A stretch of DNA of 64,000 nucleotides from Diabrotica undecimpunctata. Taxonomy: Eukaryota; Arthropoda; Insecta; Coleoptera; Chrysomelidae. Where the stretch lies: contig NC_092805.1 of the NCBI RefSeq assembly GCF_040954645.1, positions 70,665,186 to 70,729,185 of the forward strand. Reading direction: 5' to 3'. Shown piece after piece: positions 32,948-45,683 of the stretch. The notes under the pieces are model-generated. The model was not told the origin of the DNA and made no database searches. It worked only from the letters and a program-made list of their open reading frames with translations. The position numbers and the translations under genes are program-made. Position 1 is the first letter of the stretch. The number at the start of each line of letters is the position of its first letter.

Positions 32948-34478
32948 GTGAGTTGGCTTGGAAACTAGTCCTTTAGCCACATAATTGTAATGTAAGATAT
33001 TAGTTTTTAAATAATGTAACCAACTTTAAATAAAAAGTTACATATTAGTTCGTATACTTCTCTACTATCTAAGTTTTTTCTTTAACCTTGTTGTATAAAT
33101 TTAGTAGCCATATTAGCCCTATTTCAGGTAAATGTTTTAACATATTAAAGTTAATATTATCAAGGCCTGATGATGTGTTTTTCTTTAAAAATAGACTATT
33201 TTTTAATTCCGTGAGATTGAATTCACTAGACAAGTGATCAATGGTCTGTAATTCAAAATCCGGTTCAATATTAGTTACTGAAAGGTTAGTTAATATTTCA
33301 TAACTTATTTTTTCATTGGGAAGTTTATTGTTTGAAGGTTGAGAGAATGCATTTTTAAATTTTCTTATAGTTTGCCAAATAGAGCTGATGTCTACGTTTC
33401 TATTAATCCTCCCACAATATTCCATAAACTTTTGCTTCTTTATTGTTTTTAGAAGTCGTTTTGATTTAGCAATTATGTGTTTTGCATTGATATAATTATT
33501 AAGATTAAAATTATTTTTAAATTCCTTTAACGCTTCTTTTCTTTTATTTATTATTTCAGTGCATTCCTGGTCCCACCAAGGTACTCTTTTTTGATATTGC
33601 AGTTTTCTTATGCCTCTGCCTTGTTTATTTGGAATAGCAATTTTTACTGCTTGGTTAATTATATTTGTGAAGTGGTCATAGGATTGATTTCCTATATTTA
33701 AATGTTCTTCTATGTATTTACTATACTTGTTCCAATCAATTTCTCTAATGTTGTTTCTAAAATTTAAGTTTTTATTGGTTGTAATGCTTTTTCCTTCACT
33801 ATAGTTAATTTTCATTAGAATAATTGTAGGAAAATGATCACTACTACCACAATCTTTCAAGACATTCCATGTACATTGTATTGCTAGAGAGTCAGATACA
33901 AATGATAGATCTACAGGGCTGGATCCCTCTAGTGGGGTATGAATTCTAGTGCTTCTTCCATCATTTAAGTATATATAATTAAACTCGTCAAAGATTTTTA
34001 ATAAAAGGTTACCATTTCTATTACTTACTTGACTACCCCAACATGGGTGATGTGCATTCAAGTCTCCCATAATGAGCACATTGTTCCAATTATTATATAT
34101 ATATTCAAAAAAATTATATGATAATTTATTTTTTGGGTTTGAGTAAATGTTTATAATTGTATATTTATCTATTTTGATAGCTATATATCTAAAGTTAGGG
34201 CTTTGCCATTTGTAGTCTAAATTAACCCTACTGTAAATTAGATTATTTTTAATGAGTGTGGCAATACCTCCTGCTCCATTTTCTATATCTTCCCTAATTA
34301 CATCATAACCTTTGATTCTACATATTTGATGAGGTTTAAGTTTGGTTTCATTTAACATAACGATATCAGGAGAATGTTCTGATATCAAGATATTCAGGTT
34401 GTAATTATTGGATTGAAAGCCATTCATGTTCCATTGCATCAAACTAATGTTTTTCAGTGAGTTGTTAGTATAACTCAT
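30526..34478 (-). pseudogene. LINE ORF2: endonuclease, reverse transcriptase, RNase H
   Basis: APE endonuclease at 34478-33800 with SLMQWNMNGFQ, MLNETKL, LIMGDLNAHHPCWGS and CGSSDHFPT, all catalytic motifs present. RT begins near 33200 (KNTSSGLDNINFNMLKHLPE), is split at 33077-32889 by an insertion, and continues through VGFRKGMGVNDNLNYLN, TFLDIKAAFDHV, QGSPLSPILFN and LLSYADDLIIL (intact YADD). A frameshift near 32100 precedes the thumb (31-32 kb), and another near 31430 precedes RNase H: IFTDASK, CTAEIIAIQ, AIIFTDSKSAI, WIPGHNDIKGNEIAD, all catalytic residues seen. It ends with CECGQMDTLEHIFWEC. Without the insertion and the shifts it would be about 1300 residues. Confidence 0.85.
32889..33077 (-). 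mobile_element. 189-bp retroposon-like insertion with (CA)n tail
   Basis: It is flanked by a perfect 13-bp duplication, TTCTTTAACCTTG (32876-32888 and 33078-33090), which was single-copy LINE coding sequence. On the minus strand the insert starts AAACTTAGATAGTAG and ends in about 29 CA units (GT on the plus strand, 32889-32944). A 13-bp target duplication and a simple-repeat tail are features of LINE-mobilised sequences. I do not recognise an internal Pol III promoter. It destroys the RT of the host LINE. Confidence 0.75.
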
Positions 34479-34494
34479 AATTTGTTTTATTTTT

Positions 34495-35938
34495 TTAATA
34501 ATATTTGTCCTGATCGTCTAGATCAGGAACTGATTTGTTGAGTTCTGAATATGTTAATATTAATTCTCTAATTTTAATTTGTTCTTCTTTATTCATATTT
34601 GTAAATTTTCTGTATAAATCATCTATTGTATTACAGTAATTTTGCGATGCACTAACAGGCGTTGATTTATTAAAATTATGTTTTAAATTGTTGTTATTAA
34701 TACCAGATATAGATGGAGTGTCATTAATTTGAACTGTACTATTTAGTTGAGATAATCTACCATTTTGATTTATTAATTGCGATTCATGTATAGTTTTATC
34801 ATATGAAATATTTATTTTCTTTATTGTTCCCGTTGATTTGGCTGCAGAAACGTAACTCCTTTTAGAATTTATGCACTGGCTTGCTGTGGTTCTTCTTTGA
34901 TTAATATTAATACTGTTGTTTTCTGTATTTTGTTTTGGTTTTATACTTGGGAAGTTAGCCGGATGGTATTGACTATCTTCTTTTCTATAGTCTTTACTTA
35001 AATAATTTTTTGGTGCTAGTTGTGCAGCTTCATAAAATGATAAGTTTTCATATGCCATTAACTTTTTAATTTCTGTTTGTCTGGTATATTCAGGACACTT
35101 TTTATTAACTGAGTTATGCTCAGGACTCTTACAATATATACACATCGTTAGGCATTTTGCCTCTAGATGTGACTCTAATTCACCCTCTTCCACCTGTTGT
35201 CCACAATTATGACATTTTGGTTTAGGTCTGCAAAGAGTCCTGGTATGAGCATATATCAAACATTTATAACATTGTGTGACTCTCGACACATATGGAATAA
35301 TGTTGAATTTAAGATAACTAATTTTTATTTCTCTTGGCAATATCTTACCATCAAAAGTTATAAGTATTGTGCCTGTAGGAGCATATTCAACCGAGTTATC
35401 ATCTTTAATAATTTTCCTGTTTAGTCTTTTGATGTCTATAACATCGAAGGGTGAGATTAATAATTTTTTGATTTGATCTTCGGTTAGTGACGGGTTAACA
35501 TCTCTGATGATGCCCTTACATGTTATTTGATTATATGGAATATATATTTTATATTTATCTTTAAGATTGATAGGGTTATTAATAAAATTGTTAGCCGCTT
35601 CGCTGTTTGCGAAAGAAACACCAATTTTATTTATACCTTTGACTTTAACCTCCAAGATATCTTTTAAATTTAAATTGAAGAGGTCATTTGCTATTTGTAA
35701 ATGATTATACTTGCCTATTTTGAATTTTTTCTCGATTCCTTCTACTACAACTAAGTATGGCCCTACAGCATTATTCTTGTATCTGTTGTCGCTTTGATTA
35801 AATTTATTTTTTTTTCTCATTATCAGACTTATTATTTATTATTGTATTATTTTCATTATTCGAAATATCCATATTATCGTTTTCATTATTGATCGCTTGG
35901 AGATCAGGTGGCTTTTTCTTGCCGCCATGAGGTGACAT
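34495..35938 (-). pseudogene. LINE ORF1, nucleic-acid-binding gag-like protein
   Basis: The open frame from 35820 encodes 441 residues. Codons from ATG 35938 (SPHGGKKKPPDLQAINNEN) belong to the same protein, but a one-base slip in the A run near 35812 separates them. The central part contains three Cys/His knuckles: CYKCLIYAHTRTLC, CHNCGQQVEEGELESH...C and CIYCKSPEHNSVNKKC. The preceding region (KIGKYNHLQIANDLF, VKGINKIGVSFANSEAAN) is RRM-like in character. The sequence KKLMAYENLSFYEAAQLAP after the knuckles is shared with the plus-strand relative (KELMSFANLSYYEANQNIP). ORF1 proteins coat LINE RNA. It ends 16 bp before the ORF2 ATG. Confidence 0.8.
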
Positions 35939-35960
35939 ATCAGTAGCTGATCAAAATTTT

Positions 35961-36680
35961 ACTAATATAGAAAAAAATATGTAATAGAAAAGACTTACCA
36001 ATGCTCTAGAAGAGTTATATAAAAGTAGATTAATTATCTCTATCTCTTAAGACTCTTGTCTGAAATTTCTTTAACCCAGCCAGTAAAAATTGTAGTATAT
36101 TACGTTGTATATCGAAACTGTTGTTTCTACGCTGTAATTGTGAATTATTATATATTTAATTTTGCGATATACTCTCGTAAGTATAAAGACAACCAATATT
36201 TAAATTTACCGCTAGAAAGATTCAAACTTTTGACGTTTCGGTAAATTTGACAATCAGAACAGAAGTAGTTTAAATAAGGTTAACATAACTCAAATATCAA
36301 TATCACTAATGTCACTTTCGGAAACTTCCATAGTATAAGGCCTTTAACGGTGGTCTCCTTGAAACAGGAGATTGATTGTCAGTTGAACTGTCAAAGTTTA
36401 AATACGCATTTCAAAGTTTTCTGCGAATTTTTGTAATTTAAGTACAGTCTATTTCACGAATTTGCGCTTATTTTGCATTAGAAATCAAAGCTTGGATAAT
36501 TGTCATTCCAGGTTGGTTTTTTTTTTCGAAGTTTGATGGTGAATGGTGGAAAAATACAAGTAAGGGCCTTACTAACATTTTTTTTGTGATCTTATTCCTT
36601 TACATATTTCCTAATCTTCTATATAGTCAAACCACATCTAAACGTTTTGGTAGATTTAAACTTTGTTAACGTTCGCCATT
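35961..36680. other. Spacer between two divergent LINEs
   Basis: Includes the presumptive 5' UTRs of both LINEs. On the minus strand CTGATTGTCAAATTTACCG followed by AAACGTC (about 36229-36255) resembles the tail motif at 15.6 kb (see findings). The short frame 36056-36244 has no domain. Confidence 0.4.
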
Positions 36681-37813
36681 ATGGAGGAAGAAATTCCTCC
36701 CGACCGGCCACCAGATCCCGACCCTAATATAAGTCAAAATCTGCCTCAACACAATGCAATAGAGAAAGTAAACATTAAAGAAAAGAGTTTATATTCTGAA
36801 TCAGATTTGGGGCTCTTTGAGGTCTTTGTTCAGGGTAAAAATAGTAATGTGGGTAACTATCATATCCTAAGTATTGCTAAGACTATCTTTAATTTAAAAC
36901 TGAAAGAGATTGCTAAGTTTGATAGAAAGGGAAAAATAGAGTGGGGGTAGTATTCAAGGACAGACAATCTGCTAATTCGTTTATCCTTAGAAAGGACTGG
37001 GAAGAATTAGGTTATGAGGTTTTCATTCCCACTCATCTTATCTCTTGTAAAGGTATTGTCAGGGGAGTTTTTAAATCTTTGTTAGAAGAGCAAATTAAAA
37101 TGTCAACTTCTACTAATCTACCCTTTTGTAGAGTTATCTCTGTTAAAAGAATGAATCGAAGGGTTATGCAAAATAATTCAGAAACCACTTTCATCCCTAC
37201 AGGTATCTGTTTAACTTTTCCAGGAAGGAATATTCCCAAATAAATTGAAATTTATGGTCTACCTATGACGGTGATACCCTTTGTTAGTCCAGTTCTCCAA
37301 TGTCATAATTGTCTTTTATATGGGCATGCTCTTTCTCAATGCAAGGGAAAAAACAGATGTGTTACCTGTGGTGCAAATCATGATTCTCCCTCGTTTGTAG
37401 GATGCAGTAGGTTTTGTATGTTCTGTAAAACACCAGATCATGACTCTAGACATCCTGAATGTAAAGAAAGAAAAAGACAAAAGAGTATTAAGGAACTTAT
37501 GTCGTTTGCCAACTTATCCTATTATGAAGCTAACCAAAACATTCCAAGGGAAACATCTAGCCCAAAGTTGAAGATTAAGGATTTTCTTAATCTTGTAAAT
37601 AATCTATCCTCTGCAAATAGAATTTCAGTTCAAGAGAGGAGATCAGTTGCTACATCCCTGTCTTCAAATTCTGTTTCCTACAGTCAGATTACAAAATCCA
37701 CTCCATCAAAAAGGAAAAGACCATTAAATGTAGGCTTTGATCAAAGTTCTCATTCTAAAGTATTGAACAATCCTAATGGGAGATCTCCAAAGAATCCCCT
37801 AGTCACTTTATAA
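36681..37813 (+). pseudogene. LINE ORF1 (relative of the 34.5-35.9 kb ORF1), broken
   Basis: Starts at ATG 36681 (MEEEIPPDRPPDPDPN). A slip in the G run at about 36946 shifts the frame, and an in-frame TAA at about 37241 interrupts it. The rest reads in one frame to 37813, with knuckles CHNCLLYGHALSQC, CVTCGANHDSPSFVGC and CMFCKTPDHDSRHPEC. The domain order and the sequence after the knuckles match the minus-strand LINE, so the two are related subfamilies. Confidence 0.8.
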
Positions 37814-37829
37814 ATAAGTCTCAGACCCA

Positions 37830-40811
37830 AATAGATTTAAATCAGGCTATATTAATGTTCAATCAAAATCACAGGGATTTGGTTATGACCGAGGAAGGAT
37901 CAAGGTGATGGATATGGGGGCTTAATTACCCTTATTAAATACAATATAGATTTTCGGGATATTCATATTAACAATCCTGGTTTTAATTCAGATGTTCAAT
38001 TTCAACTCACCTTTTTACCCAAGTATAATTGAAATATATTAAATATGTATTGTCCTTTGGACAATCTCATTTCAAAAACATGCTGGTCCTCTTTGGTCAA
38101 CTCGATCAACAAACCTCTACTTATCATGGATGATTTAAATTGTAATCATAGAGCATGGGGAAGCTCAAGAGATAGTGTTAATGGCAGAAATATTTTGCAA
38201 ACTGCAGAAGATCTTAAGTTAATTTTTCTTAATGATGGTTCTCCAACAAGATTGGTTCGTCCTGGTGGCAGCAAATCAGTAGTTGACTTATCATTGGCTT
38301 CGATAGATGTGGCACCCAAAATTAGTGGATGGACCAACATTCCAGATACAGGATCTAGTGATCATTTTCCCATCTATGCTATGTCGGGATCCCAACACAG
38401 GACTCTAATCAGGTTTCTAAAAGAAGAAATTTCAAAAAAGCTGATTGGTTTTCTTTTCATAAAAAAAAAGACTGTATTTTCTCATCGTTTCCAATTGAGG
38501 ACTATGAAAATTTTATCGAATATAATATATCATCAGTAGCAGACACATAAATTCCTTGGACCCTCCTCCCATAATAACAAATATCACATTCCATGGTGGG
38601 ATGATTCATGTGCTCATATAATACAAAAGACAGTTTCAGCTATTATTGCATTTAAAAATTCTCCTAGTGTTGAAAACTATATAGAGGCTAAAAAATTCAT
38701 AGCGAAAGCTAGAAAATTTCTAAAATTAAAGCGAAAAATAAGCTTTATTTAGATCCTTTTGTAGCAAACTAAATAGAAATACTCCCCTTAAAGATATTTG
38801 GAATAAAATTAACAAGGTTTCTGGTAGTAAATTGTTTTTTTTTTATCTCAATTGCCACCTGAGGAGGTAGCCCAGGAAATTTTAACATTTCTCTCACATA
38901 TTTCTGGAGACTTTGAATTACTTTTCAGTCGTCTGCAGTATTCTGAGAATCTCATATCATTTGATGAATATCACAATACTCTTCTGTCTAAAACTGATTC
39001 TGCTATGGGTCCTGATCAGGTTTCATACTCTATGTTAAGAAATTTACCGCACTCTGGATCATTACTCTTAATTCAATTCTTTAATGAATGTATCCGGAAG
39101 GGACAGGTTCCTCTCTCGTGGAAACAAACGGTCATATTACCCATTGTTAAGCATGGAAAGGATAAAACTGGCCCACTTAATTATAGGCCAATAGCTCTAT
39201 CGTCGTGTGTTGGTAAAATGCTGGAAACATTAATTAAAAACAGAATTGAGTGGTTCTTAGAACACAATCATATTTTAAATCCATTGCAACTTGATTTTAG
39301 AAGGGGTAGAGGTTGCATGGAATGCATTTCATTACTAAATTCTAAAATACTACAAGGATTTTTATTAAATCAATTTACCGTAGGACTTTTCCTAGATATT
39401 TCAGCAGCTTATGAAGGTGTCAACATCTCTCTTTTATACTCTAAACTAATTAAATATAATATTCCTATTCAACTAGCAAATGTCATTTATTCTATATTAA
39501 ATGATCGTAGTATTTATGTAAAGGACAAAACTGGTCAAATTCATGGTCCAAGAAAAACTAATCAGGGCTTACCTCAGGGCTCCCCTCTAAGTCCAATGTT
39601 ATTTAATCTGTATTCCCTATCTTTATATGAGATTATTCCCAGCGGTTGTAATCTGATACAGTATGCAGATGATTTGGTTATTTTGGTTAGTGGGGCTGAT
39701 CTACTTAAATTAATTAATTCTTTGAACTTGTTAATTGATAGGATGGATCTCCGGTTATTAGAACACAACTTTAATCTATCTTACAATAGATTACGCTAAT
39801 TAATAGTCCAATAATTTCTGCCTTGAATCAATTACAGATATCAATGCAATCAAATCATAATTACTGGAATAAAAAAGTATTCCCCTCTTAGTTTTCATCA
39901 TGAATAAATTCCAGCATACCCCAAATTTATTTTCTAGTGACTTATTTCCGTGCCACAATTTTGAATTAGAATATCAATTAACTTCTATCCCTATTAGGAA
40001 TGTGCAATCTACTAAAGGTGATGAGCATGCAATAATTCAATTTCAAATAATCTCACTTGACAATCCACTTCACACTATAATCTTTACAGATGGGTCAGTT
40101 GATAGTAAGGGCTCAGTAGGATTTGGTGTTTTTTGTCCTGACTTTGAATACTCATACTCTAGTAAACTCCCTACGCAGACTCAAGTTTGCACTGCAGAGA
40201 TTATTGCAATTAATCATGCGATTCAATTTGTCTTGGAGAAGGATGTCAAGAGGGCCTTAATCTTGTCTGATTCTAAGAGTGCTATCCAAAAGATAGGGAA
40301 AACATCTTACTCAATGGAAACTGAACATACCTCTCTTATGACCAAAAGGGGCAGTATAGAAGCCAATCAACAGAACATCAGTATTATTCTGGCTTGAATT
40401 CCAGGCCATTCGGATATTAAGGGCAATTGTGTTGCAGACAAATTGGAAAACATAGGAAGATCACTAAAAATGCCAGCCAAAGTTAAATTGCATAATTCAA
40501 ACTACTTATTTTATAAGAGAAAGTTAATTTGGACTCAATGGGCACAAGAATGGAATTCAAACAAATCAAAAGGGTCGTTTTATAGTAAAATAGTCAATAA
40601 ATGGAACAAATCACCATGGTTCAATCAATTTCCTTATAAAGACAGAAGGCATATCGCCGCAGTAATTAGAATGAGAATAGGACATTGTCCCACTCCCGAT
40701 CATTTATTCCGCATAGGTATTCAGGACAACCCATACTGTGAATGTGGTCAAATTGGATCTCTGAATCATGTTATCCTAGAGTGTTCAATAGTAAATAGTA
40801 AAATTGAATGA
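37830..40811 (+). pseudogene. LINE ORF2 (endonuclease, RT, RNase H), decayed and 3'-truncated
   Basis: The endonuclease N-terminus is damaged. 38045-38539 retains LLIMDDLNCNHRAWGS (GDLN changed to DDLN) and TGSSDHFPI. RT is open for 315 codons at 38852-39799 with GPDQVSYSMLRNLPHSG, LNYRPIALSSC, FLDISAAYEGV, QGLPQGSPLSPMLFNLYS and IQYADDLVIL. RNase H at 39900-40397 has IIFTDGSVDSKG, CTAEIIAIN and LILSDSKSAI. An in-frame TGA follows, then IPGHSDIKGN and the tail CECGQIGSLNHVILEC. The frame stops at 40811, where an oppositely oriented transposase-like gene fragment begins, so the end is missing. Confidence 0.85.
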
Positions 40812-42389
40812 TTTTAAACGCTGTTTATAAAATAAGGCATTGTTCGATGGATCATTAGGAACCATGAAGACTTGCTGGAGATCAAAATTACAACATAAAA
40901 TATTTTTGTTGGAGGTTTCAGCCAATTTCTTGTCAGACCTTTTTTCCTCCCGGGCCCTATCTTTTGCAGCTTGGTGAGCTTGATAATTAGCTTCTATTAT
41001 TTCAATTTGAATGCTACCAAGTATATTATAACTCATACATAAATGGCACTGGTCCTTTCTAGGGCGGTAAAAACCAGGTTCACAAAATATCTTTCGGTAC
41101 ATTGACGAACTTACGAACGGTATTTCTTTTCTGTACAATCCTCTTTATACATGGTGTACATTATAATAATATTAAGATCGGACGCTAAATACTTTCTCTG
41201 GGTTTTTGCACGACAATAATGCAAAGCTACCACGGGGAATCTTTTAATATGGTTTGTAGCACCTTGTAAAATTTCAGGTGTGGCTTTCTTCGCACTTTTG
41301 ACTCTTTGGTTCACTGTAGTAATGTTTTCTTCCATTCGATACTGCATTGCAATATCCACTACTCCTTTTCGTATACCCAACGTATTTATAAACATAGTCT
41401 TACAAACTTGTGTTTTTCCTTGATTGGTAGGCAAAAAAGATAAAATCGTGTATTGGCGTTTGGAATTCTGTGTGGTTGTTAATTTTTTTTGAATTTTTTC
41501 TATGTTACTATATATAAAATCCCTTTTTCGTTCAAATGATTCAAGCCGATAGTACGTTTAAAAACTCTTGAGTCGAGCATCGTTGGTTAATTTGTCATTG
41601 CATTTTCTCTTACATGTTGGACTACACTGATTTATAACTTTCTCCACGCTGTCTTCTTTTTTTGCAATACTTCTTCTCCGTCTATTCGGATTCCTTTTCT
41701 TTTTTCTTTTTTTTTTGTTGTAATAGGAAGTTCGTCCATACCCTCGTGCTGCGTATCTGCTTCGTTACCTACTTGTTCTTCAGATGTTTCACTTGAAGAA
41801 CTTGGAGCATATTCTGAATGATCGGGTGAAAATGGTTCAATATCAGACCCCAAATTATCTAATAAAGCTGAACGTGGAATGCTGGAATTGTGCGTATTGC
41901 CATCTGGAATAATGAATTATGTTGAAGAGAGCACTATCAGTTAATTTACAAGCAAACCCACTGCTTAATTAGAAAAATTCTTACCTGGGACATTATTTTC
42001 CATATTTTCTCCTGAGTTTGGCATCTTTATGGACACTTTCTCTAAATACGTGTTTTAGTGCTTTAATAACAAATAAATAGAAAAACACAGATTTAAAGCG
42101 AAAAAACGTTAGTATTTTAATAATTTTCAAGTACTAAAGAAGAACTTTTAATCCCTATCGATTATAAAGCCGTCCTCTAATTCCTAGTGATTCGAAGTGC
42201 TACTGTTAGTCTCTGAAATCAGCGACTAAAGGGATACTTTGTCCCCAAAGTACATAAATATAATTACATAACCTCACTTTATAAATTTAATTTAATTTCA
42301 GTTGTATTTAAAAATATTTGTGACGTACCTTCAACATTTTCGGATTGGTTACGAAACAGTTCCAAAATCTTCATTCCACTTGACGTCAT
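40812..42389 (-). pseudogene. Unnamed DNA-transposase-like gene, 5' half
   Basis: A first exon may be 42389-42331 (MTSSGMKILELFRNQSENVE, then a GT donor). A second contains MPNSGENMENNVP with a donor near 41985. A third (about 41905-41630) is acidic and Lys-rich (SDIEPFSPDHSEYAPSSSSE). The following frames carry CSPTCKRKCNDKLTND, KTQVCKTMFINTLGIRKGVVD, VVALHYCRAKTQRKYLASDLN, FCEPGFYRPRKDQCHLC and NFDLQQVFMVPND. This pattern (CKRKC, QVCK.MFL.TL.I, HYCR....YL) belongs to a widespread insect repeat-associated protein family with a DDE-like C-terminal half; I cannot name the superfamily. Several frame breaks are present, and the second half is missing at 40812. Confidence 0.55.
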
Positions 42390-43770
42390 GTTTGCATCAA
42401 TACCCAATACAATAAAAACCCTCGTTGAAAAAATTTGGCAGCACAAAAATACACGTGTTGCTTCAAGTACACAACTAGATAACAACTAATAGCAATTAAG
42501 AAGGTGACAGCAAGTAACTCAGTAATGTTAGTGCTACAAGTAGATATCTAAAGATGTCTAGTAATAGAAAGTACATTTTGGAAGTTATCTATGTCTATAT
42601 ATATCTTTATATATTTATCTTTAATATAATATTTATATAAATAACCTATTTTTGGGATCTTTGATTATTTTTCCACCTCTTTCCTTAAGTACACCTGATC
42701 TTAATTCTTTATTCTGGGTTCGTGTTATCACTTTTACTTTTTTGTGCATATCTTTTGTCACAATTTTCCATTTCTTTGTATTATTCCTTAAAACATATTT
42801 CTTTCGCGTCTTTTATTTTTCTTTTTATTTTTACGTCGAGTTTCTTGTACGTTTCTGGATGATGTTTTAATTTTTCGTTTTAGATTAATTAACTCCAATA
42901 TCTCTTGTATCTTTCACACTTTTATTTCTATTAAGAATTTTGGTTAGATTAACAATTATGTTAAATACAGAAAAGTTGGTGAAAGTATTCGAATATAATT
43001 TGGGCATTATATTCGGGGTTTAGAAGTTGTGCGGTTTAGAGTTGTTCGGAATTTATGTTCTGTTTTGACGTCTAATATTCTCATTCAAGTTTCATACCAA
43101 ATAAGAAAATTCTAAGCATTTTCTGTTTTACTGTGTATAGAGAATTAACAATTGCGCATGTGTACTGGTTATAAATGTTTTTGTTATTGGTTATTTCCGT
43201 TTATTACAGTAGACGACTGATACATTGATTTTTTTTTCATAAATTTATTTTTTGCTAATTTATCCACTGGGGTCTATTATTATTAATCTTGTATTACAAT
43301 ATACTTATTGGGCATTGGCGATTATGTTCGCTTACATAATTTGTTTATAGTAGCTCTCAGGAGGTCTATATTGTCAATCCTAATTTTTAGCCAAGAGGTT
43401 TATTTTCTACCCCCCTCTTTGTCATAATAATTAATAATGTATAATAAATTAAAGAATGTGCTACTATCTTTGTCATCACATGCTCAAAATATGCCATTTT
43501 CATACATTTAACTGCGTAGGTCAGTTTTTGATCTTGATCTATTCTACCCTAAACATTTGGGTTGGTAACTCGATGCGTCCATGAGATATGCATCACCGTG
43601 TGACAGTACCTTATTTTGATATTGGCTATTGATTTGATGGCTAATGATTGCTTTTATGGTATTTCACGCATCTACTTCATATAGTAGAGTTCTTCTTCTC
43701 ATTCAAGTTTTATTCCAAATATGTGAAATTGTGTACTCTTTCTGATGTTTTACTGTTTATAGAGACCCGA
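42390..43770. other. AT-rich region, no gene recognised
   Basis: A block beginning CTCATTCAAGTTT (about 43080-43150) recurs at about 43698-43765, so part of it is repetitive. The hydrophobic frame 42652-42870 is a T-rich artefact. Nothing else is supported. Confidence 0.45.
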
Positions 43771-43870
43771 TAGGATGTTATCTAAACAATAACAAAGCAT
43801 CAGGAAGTGATCAAATTCCTGCAGACTCTAAAAATATTGAGCATCTAGACAGTCAAATTCATCAGACTAT
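43771..43870 (+). pseudogene. Tiny LINE reverse-transcriptase fragment
   Basis: About 90 bp translate to LNNNKASGSDQIPADS, the RT motif (L...K.PG.D.IP.E) upstream of the palm in RTE-like elements. It is cut off on both sides. Confidence 0.4.
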
Positions 43871-44158
43871 ATCAACAGTATTGGAAAACGCCTTCACTGC
43901 CCGTACGAAAAATATGTGTCACGCTGGGTGCGACGTGAATTTTTCTTATACTAAGCATAATATGAGTGAATTGTGATTTAAATTAATGTAACTCAAACAT
44001 TCGCAAACATTCTAAAAACGCGCTAGAGGCGTTGGGGCACAGGTTAATTATAATTCATTCTCGGTGCCATAAACGCGCTAGACGCGTTTACATAAACGAA
44101 AAAACAAATAAAGGTTCAGAATAAAATAATTTTACCTTAAAATAAACAATAAAATACA

Positions 44159-45683
44159 TTATTTGTTTACATGGAATATTCTAAAGCATGGTGTGAGAAA
44201 AAGTCCAGGGCCATCTTGGTACTGAGGGCAAGAATAATCTAAATCCTTTCGTTTTTTACCGTCACTCCAGCAAATAGTGCATCTTCTTTTAGTCTTTCCG
44301 TTATCTCCTTTTGGGTAGTACTCTGGAATGTGTTAACGTTTTACGTTAGGTATTGGATCTAACGGGGGTTGTCAAAGCAGTGTTCCGATCATGTCTAGTC
44401 TGAATTCATAGAAACTGTTACGACTTCCGGTATCCATCTTGTACACATAATATGAATTTAGTAAACATATCTGGAATAAATGGATGGCTACTTTTTTATA
44501 CCAGATAAGAGTCTTGTGTTCACATGGGTAATATGATAACATTTGTTCACAATGATCAACCCCTGACATAAATTTGTTGTATTCATTTATTAGCTTTGGC
44601 TTTATCACCTCTTGGCCACATTGTATAGTAACTTTTTCCATATTTCCATTATATTTACTAGAAATTGCTAAAATTTCTTTGCAATCCTTCCATTTGATTA
44701 CACAAATTCACTCCGTAGTGAACTGCATAACCAGTTCATCTTTTTTTAACCTTTTAGACAAAACTTCAGAAGATATTTTACTACTTTTTCCGTATGTTGA
44801 GAGCCAGATATCTGAAGATCTGCAGATGCTGAATAAACAAGTAGTTTGAGAGTTAACCCAGTTGGTTCAGAAAGGACGTACAGCTTTATACCAAGTTTGT
44901 GTCGTTTTCCTTCTATGTATTGACGGAATTTTAACCGATGCCGATCACGCCATAGCACCATGGATTCATCCAGTGACATCTGCTTGTTTGGATAACAAAT
45001 ATCTTGCCATCTATTGTTGAAAAAGTTGATCAGAGGAAGTATTTTTCCTAATTGTGTGCCAGTTGCTTGATTCTCCATATCTTCAAAATGTAACGCTCGC
45101 AATCTCAATAAAAAACGATTTCGGGTCGTAAATGTTAAAAAAATTGGAATAATAAATAAGTAGTGCTTTTTCCAATAATCGAATCTGATGATCCTATTTA
45201 AACGAATTGTGTCCATGTGCAATAAGAGTCCATGAAACGTTTTTATTTCACTTCTAGTAATGTTCTTCCAACGACTTATTCTTGATTGAATACCGCTTCT
45301 CGAAATTAATTCCACTGCATGTGTATTTGTTTTAGCACAAATAATGTCACACAGCTCTTCCGTTACCAATAAGTTAAGATAATCTATTGGCTATGTCCCT
45401 CCTACGTTGACACGAACACCTGCAACACATGTAAATGCGATATCTGGCTTTTGTATCTCACGGTAAGACCATTGTGTAGTTGAAGTTGTTGCAACTGGTT
45501 TAGTTGAAGCAGAATTTGTAACAATTGGATTATCCAGGGAAGAAGTTGTAGGTACAGAAGTAGTTAGCGGTAATTCTGGTTCTATCTTCTCATCCGAATC
45601 GCTGGCAACTTTCTTTTATTATTATATTTACATCTTTTCTTCGGGGATTCATTTTCCTTTGAAGGCCCAGCTCTTCGATCCAT
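44159..45683 (-). pseudogene. piggyBac transposase, internally deleted
   Basis: Starts at ATG 45683 (MDRRAGPSKENESPKKRCKY), with a one-base shift near 45600. After an in-frame TAG before TEELCDI, 45369-44746 encodes the DDE_Tnp_1_7 N-terminal half, including MSLDESMVLWRDR (first catalytic Asp). The segment that should hold the second Asp is deleted between LLKFCL and KDELVMQF. 44641-44372 resumes with YNKFMSGVDHCEQMLSYYP (third Asp), and a Cys-rich tail (RRCTICWSDGKKRKDLDYSC) extends to about 44160. It is PGBD4-like in character. A TTAA at 46024-46027 next to GCAAGTGAATGTG may be the 5' boundary, with a decayed partner near 43890. Inactive. Confidence 0.8.

Larger units (their letters stand above)
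30500..35960 (-). mobile_element. Near-complete I-like LINE
   Basis: Minus-strand non-LTR retrotransposon with ORF1 (35938-34495) and ORF2 (34478-30526), which encodes endonuclease, RT, RNase H and a C-terminal CCHC motif. RNase H plus a gag-like ORF1 with Cys/His knuckles fits the I superfamily; the exact clade is not assigned. Damage is limited: one slip in an A run of ORF1, two or three frameshifts in ORF2 and a 189-bp insertion in RT. The exact 5' and 3' termini are uncertain. The ORFs are separated by only about 16 bp, so ORF2 is probably translated by reinitiation. Confidence 0.85.

Noticed and set aside
42652..42870. Hydrophobic 72-codon frame that could be a membrane protein
   Set aside because: The Phe/Leu/Tyr richness is explained by T-rich low-complexity DNA.
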